From the NCBI GenBank assembly GCA_030447415.1, contig JAUJOZ010000017.1, forward strand, positions 39,245 through 103,244: a stretch of DNA of 64,000 nucleotides. The letters run 5' to 3'. Numbering within the stretch: position 1 is the first letter of the stretch; each line of letters begins with the position of its first letter. Under the pieces are notes generated by a model that was not told the origin of the DNA, did not search any database, and saw nothing but the letters and a program-made list of their open reading frames with translations. Below are positions 59,041 to 64,000 of this stretch, piece by piece. A program made the translations under genes and the position numbers. The stretch comes from Thermomicrobiales bacterium. GTDB taxonomy: Bacteria; Chloroflexota; Chloroflexia; Thermomicrobiales; UBA6265.

Positions 59041-60132
59041 TCAACCCTTGCCGACCAGGCGCTCGATGATGGCGTCGGCCATATCCGAGGTACCTGCCGC
59101 TTTGGACGGATCGCGGTCCGCACGGAGGTCGTACGTCACCCGCTGGCCGTCGGCGATCACCTCGGCGACGGCTCGCTCGACCCGCGCCGCGGCGGTCCGC
59201 TCCCCGAGATGACGCAGCATCAGCGCGCCCGACAGGATCATCGCCGTCGGGTTCGCCTCGTTCTTGCCGGCGTGGCTCGGCGCCGAACCGTGGATCGGCT
59301 CGAACACCGCCACGTCAGGCCCGATGTTTCCACTTGGCGCGACGCCCAACCCGCCGACCATGCCCGCGACTAGATCGCTGATGATGTCACCATACAGGTT
59401 GGGCATGACCAGCACGTCGTACTCGTCCGGCTTCTGCATCAGCTGCATGCACATGTTATCGACGATGCGATCGTTGAACTCAACGTCCGGATAGTTCGCC
59501 GCCACCTCCTGGGCTACCCGCAGGAACAGCCCATCGCTGAATTTCATGATGTTCGCCTTGTGGACCGCGGTCACCTTCTTTCGGCCGTTGGCGCGAGCGT
59601 AATCGAAGGCGTACTCCACGATGCGGCGAGACCCCTCCGGCGTAATCATCTTGATGCTCACCGCCGCGCCGGGCGCGATCTGGCGGGAGCTCCGCTCGTT
59701 CAGGAATGAAATGACCTCGCCCGTCTCGGGCAATCCGGCGTCGAACTCTACGCCGGCGTAGAGATCCTCCATGTTCTCGCGGACGACGACGAGGTCGATG
59801 TCGTCGAAGGTGCTTTGCACGCCCTTCATCGTGCGCGCCGGGCGCAGATTCGCGTAGAGGCCGAGGGAGTGGCGCAGGCCGACGTTGACGCTGCGAAACC
59901 CGGTGCCGATCGGCGTCGTGATCGGACCCTTGAGCCCGACGCCGGTCTCCCGAATGGACGCGAGCGTCACCTCGGGCAAAACGTCGCCATGGAGGTCCGC
60001 GGCCGCCATACCGGCGTCGCGCGGTTCCCACGCAAAGCACACGCCCGAAGCGTCGAGCACCCGTCGTGTCGCCTCGGTCACCTCCGGCCCGATACCGTCG
60101 CCGGGGATCAAGGTGACTCGGTATTGGCTCAT
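59041..60132 (-). CDS. NAD-type isocitrate dehydrogenase (isocitrate/isopropylmalate family)
   Basis: A 363-residue beta-decarboxylating dehydrogenase. VTLIPGDGIGPEVTEAT opens it. GFRSVNVGLRHSLGLYANLRPARTM (cited as SVNVGLRHSLGLYANLRP) and DLVVVRENMEDLYAGVE form the substrate region, NLYGDIISDLVAGMVGG holds catalytic acids, and IHGSAPSHAGKNEANPTA precedes the cofactor pocket. The SxNxxLR segment and length favour isocitrate as substrate with NAD, over 3-isopropylmalate or homoisocitrate. ATG 60132 follows GAAGGAAGGACAACC; the longer upstream frame overlaps gpmI and is not used. It is divergent from gpmI. Confidence 0.85.
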   Translation of the reverse strand: MSQYRVTLIPGDGIGPEVTEATRRVLDASGVCFAWEPRDAGMAAADLHGDVLPEVTLASIRETGVGLKGPITTPIGTGFRSVNVGLRHSLGLYANLRPARTMKGVQSTFDDIDLVVVRENMEDLYAGVEFDAGLPETGEVISFLNERSSRQIAPGAAVSIKMITPEGSRRIVEYAFDYARANGRKKVTAVHKANIMKFSDGLFLRVAQEVAANYPDVEFNDRIVDNMCMQLMQKPDEYDVLVMPNLYGDIISDLVAGMVGGLGVAPSGNIGPDVAVFEPIHGSAPSHAGKNEANPTAMILSGALMLRHLGERTAAARVERAVAEVIADGQRVTYDLRADRDPSKAAGTSDMADAIIERLVGKG

Positions 60133-60232
60133 GGTTGTCCTTCCTTCATCATCCCCGTTGGACCGTCGTGCCATTCTCGCACGGCCGCCGACCGGCGTTG
60201 CCACCGGAACCACCAGCCTCGACAATGCGCCC

Positions 60233-61837
60233 GTGAACGCGAGAACACCCCGCGGCCCCGTCGCACTTGTCGTCCTCGATGGGTGGGGACTCGGTCCGGA
60301 TGAACCGGGGAACGCCGTGATCGCGGCGCGAACCCCGGTGATGGACCGGCTCTGGACCACCAACCCCCGCGCGACGCTTCGCTGCTCGGGCGAGGATGTC
60401 GGCTTGCCGGACGGTCAGATGGGCAACTCGGAGGTCGGGCACCTCAACCTCGGTGCCGGCTTCGTGGTGTATCAGTGGCTGACGCGTATCGACCGTGCCG
60501 TTGCCGACGGCACGTTGGCGGCTAATCCGACGCTTCTCGCGGCGATCGCGCACGCGAAGCAGCACGACGGGGCGCTCCACCTTCTCGGGCTCGTGAGCGA
60601 CGGCGGGGTTCACAGCCACGTCCGCCACCTCGAAGCCCTGCTCCGGCTGGCAAGAGACCAAGGGTTGGACCGAGTTCACGTCCATGCCTTCACCGACGGT
60701 CGCGACACGTCCCCAACGAGCGGGTTGGACTTCGTCTCACGACTCGAGCGAGTGATGGCGGAGCTCGCGATCGGACGCGTCGCGACCGTCTCCGGACGCT
60801 ACTACGCGATGGACCGCGATCGCCGGTGGGAGCGCATCCAAGCGGCCTACGAGGCGGTCCTGCGAGGCAAAGGCGCACCTGCCGAGTCGGCGACGCAGGC
60901 GATCGAGCGGTCGTACCACGCGGGCGTCACTGACGAGTTCATTGTTCCAACGGTCATTCGCTCGGACGGGGGCCTCTCGTCGCCCGCCCCGGGGGACGCG
61001 CTGTTGTTCTTCAACTTCAGAGCGGACCGCGGCCGCCAGTTCGTCGAGGCCGTCACGTCGCCGGACTTCAACGGGTTCCCGCGCGGACCGCTCGTCCCGA
61101 ATCTCTTCGTCGCGACAATGACGCGGTATGAGGACGGACTCCCGGTCCATGTGGTGTTCGAGCCTCAGGACGTCGCGCAGCCGGTGGCGCGCGTCGTGAG
61201 CGACGTGGGGTTCGCTCAGATGCATACCGCGGAGACCGAAAAGTACGCGCACGTCACGTTCTTCTTCAACGGTGGGCGGGAGGAGCCATTCCCCGGTGAG
61301 GAGCGCCGGCTGGTGCCCTCGCCGACCGTGGCCACGTATGACCTGCAGCCCGAGATGAGCGCGGCGGGCGTCACCGACGCGACTGTTAGGGCGATTGCGT
61401 CCGGCCGGTACCCCTTTGTCATCGTTAACTTCGCGAACTGCGACATGGTCGGCCACACCGGCGTCTTTTCGGCGGCGGTCCGAGCCGTCGAAACGGTCGA
61501 CGGATGCCTCGGCCGCGTGGTCGAGGCGGTTCTTTCGGCGGGCGGCGTCGCGTTGGTCACCGCGGACCACGGAAACGCCGAGGAAATGATCGATCGCCCC
61601 ACCGGGCGACCCATAACCGCTCACACCACAAATCCCGTCCCGGTCGTCCTGGTAGCTCCGGAGGACCATCCGGCTCGCCACGTGGCGCTACGGTCGGATG
61701 GTCGCCTCAGTGCGGTGGCGCCGACCTTGCTCGAACTACTCGGCGTTCCGGCGCCCAATGGGATGACCGAACCTTCCCTCATCTCACGCTCCACCCCGGC
61801 CTCTTCAGCGTCGGAGCCGGACCAGGAGCGTCCTTAG
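60233..61837 (+). CDS. gpmI: 2,3-bisphosphoglycerate-independent phosphoglycerate mutase
   Basis: A 534-residue iPGM that interconverts 3- and 2-phosphoglycerate using two Mn2+ ions. VALVVLDGWGLGPDEPGNA carries the first metal ligand, GQMGNSEVGHLNLGAG has the phospho-acceptor serine, and VSDGGVHSHVRHL, HAFTDGRDTSP, GRYYAMDRDRRWER, FFNFRADRGRQ, NFANCDMVGHTG and VTADHGNAEEM complete the active site. The start is GTG 60233, as no ATG precedes the family region. Together with the enolase gene 0.7 kb away it gives two consecutive lower-glycolysis steps. Confidence 0.95.
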   Translation: MNARTPRGPVALVVLDGWGLGPDEPGNAVIAARTPVMDRLWTTNPRATLRCSGEDVGLPDGQMGNSEVGHLNLGAGFVVYQWLTRIDRAVADGTLAANPTLLAAIAHAKQHDGALHLLGLVSDGGVHSHVRHLEALLRLARDQGLDRVHVHAFTDGRDTSPTSGLDFVSRLERVMAELAIGRVATVSGRYYAMDRDRRWERIQAAYEAVLRGKGAPAESATQAIERSYHAGVTDEFIVPTVIRSDGGLSSPAPGDALLFFNFRADRGRQFVEAVTSPDFNGFPRGPLVPNLFVATMTRYEDGLPVHVVFEPQDVAQPVARVVSDVGFAQMHTAETEKYAHVTFFFNGGREEPFPGEERRLVPSPTVATYDLQPEMSAAGVTDATVRAIASGRYPFVIVNFANCDMVGHTGVFSAAVRAVETVDGCLGRVVEAVLSAGGVALVTADHGNAEEMIDRPTGRPITAHTTNPVPVVLVAPEDHPARHVALRSDGRLSAVAPTLLELLGVPAPNGMTEPSLISRSTPASSASEPDQERP

Positions 61838-61905
61838 CACGCCCGCCGGCTCCTCAGCTCCAGGGAGGTGGACGGCGTCACCGCCACCGGACGCGGCGCG
61901 CCAGC

Positions 61906-62442
61906 CTAGCGCATAGTCTTGCGGTATCGGAGCTCGTGAAACGTCACCCCCGCTTGCTCCTCATTCTTGGAGGCGCCGTCGGTCCGCCAACCCTGGTGCT
62001 CATAGAACCCGCGAGCCCGGAGGTTATCTGCCAGGACCCATAACGTCACCTCCCTGAAGCCGGCATCTTGGAGGCTGGCGACCCCGGCGCTCAAAAGCGC
62101 GGCGCCAATGCCCCGCCCCGCGCAGGGAGTGGCGACGTAGAGGGCGTGGACATGCCCCGTTTCTTCAGGCGCACCCGCATCCGGGCTCGGCCCAACGTGG
62201 CAGAAGCCAACGACAGCTCGGTCTTCCTCTGCGACCCACGTCGTCGTCCGCTGGTCTTGGTCCTCCAACCTCGCCCGCCAACGCCTGGCTAAGTCCGTCA
62301 CAGAGACGCTGTCGAGGTAGGCCTCTGGCACGAATCCGCGGTACGTCTCCCGTCCCGTCCGCTCGTGAACCTCAGCGATCGCCGCAGCCTCGGCCGCTTG
62401 CGCGAGGCGGAGGATGACGCCCCGTTCCACCACCAGTCGCAT
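61906..62442 (-). CDS. GNAT-family N-acetyltransferase
   Basis: A 178-residue acetyltransferase. The N-terminal strand and helix are VILRLAQAAEAAAIAEVHERT, then TTTWVAEEDRAVVGFCHVG. The acetyl-CoA-binding motif A appears as HVHALYVATPCAGRGIGAALLSAG, and LWVLADNLRARGFYEHQGW is motif B. The substrate is unknown. I start at ATG 62442; an in-frame upstream ATG exists. It lies between the converging gpmI end and the enolase stop on the same strand as enolase, 78 bases away. Confidence 0.88.
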   Translation of the reverse strand: MRLVVERGVILRLAQAAEAAAIAEVHERTGRETYRGFVPEAYLDSVSVTDLARRWRARLEDQDQRTTTWVAEEDRAVVGFCHVGPSPDAGAPEETGHVHALYVATPCAGRGIGAALLSAGVASLQDAGFREVTLWVLADNLRARGFYEHQGWRTDGASKNEEQAGVTFHELRYRKTMR

Positions 62443-62520
62443 CCCCGAACTCACCCTTCGGCTGCGCGACGGTGCGGGCATCTGACCGAGCACAGGTGTG
62501 CGCGACAGCACTCCCTCACG

Positions 62521-64000
<1,480 letters not shown>

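Overview
The window is a gene-dense, high-GC stretch (by eye about two thirds G+C) of a bacterial chromosome, almost entirely housekeeping. I infer a Chloroflexota member, probably of the Thermomicrobia/Sphaerobacter type. The reasons are a Gram-positive-like replication set (DnaD- and DnaI/DnaC-like proteins beside dnaB), a T-box on valS, a MoxR/DUF58/transglutaminase operon, frequent GTG/TTG starts and the GC content. This assignment is inference and no ribosomal RNA is present to confirm it. I see no mobile element, prophage, CRISPR array or toxin system.

Layout. 1-10 kb: the tail of a TrkA-C domain gene, glutamate dehydrogenase and gatB on the minus strand, then a plus-strand run of a NuoG/FdhA-like iron-sulfur protein, a NuoI-like ferredoxin, fumarase and an aldehyde dehydrogenase. 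9.6-20 kb: endonuclease IV, a glycosyltransferase overlapping metG, a NarL-type regulator behind a long gene-free leader, then mutL, a 3-methyladenine glycosylase and valS on the minus strand, valS being preceded by a complete T-box. 20-29 kb: an APC permease, uvrA, an HNH endonuclease, serS, and a tRNA cluster holding four serine isoacceptors plus Arg. 29-35 kb: ribokinase and the transglutaminase, DUF58 and MoxR genes. 35-44 kb: polA, an FmdB-type zinc ribbon, cysE-cysS-rlmB, and a Tat-type amidase with four SH3 repeats. 44-48 kb: rplI, a small acidic ORF, dnaB, dnaD-like, dnaC-like. 48-51 kb: cdaA (c-di-AMP synthase) with its YbbR partner, converging on an ANTAR regulator. 51.6-57.7 kb, all minus: tRNA-Thr, tRNA-Tyr, tRNA-Thr, tuf, rpmG, tRNA-Trp, secE, nusG, rplK, rplA, rplJ, rplL, with a consensus promoter in front and an L10 leader before rplJ. 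57.7-64 kb: an FAD oxidoreductase, NAD-type isocitrate dehydrogenase, gpmI, a GNAT acetyltransferase and enolase.

Three normally essential genes do not read through. dnaB lacks one base, rplJ has one extra base, and tuf needs about eight small indel corrections, after which each gives a clean full-length family protein. This looks more like sequence or consensus error than biology, but tuf could be a disrupted second copy. The points most worth checking are the NuoG/FdhA-like protein that keeps its clusters but lacks the catalytic Cys-His, the DGA-to-DAA change in CdaA, the readable Val specifier in the valS T-box, and the serS plus tRNA-Ser grouping. I found no clearly new defence or mobile system.
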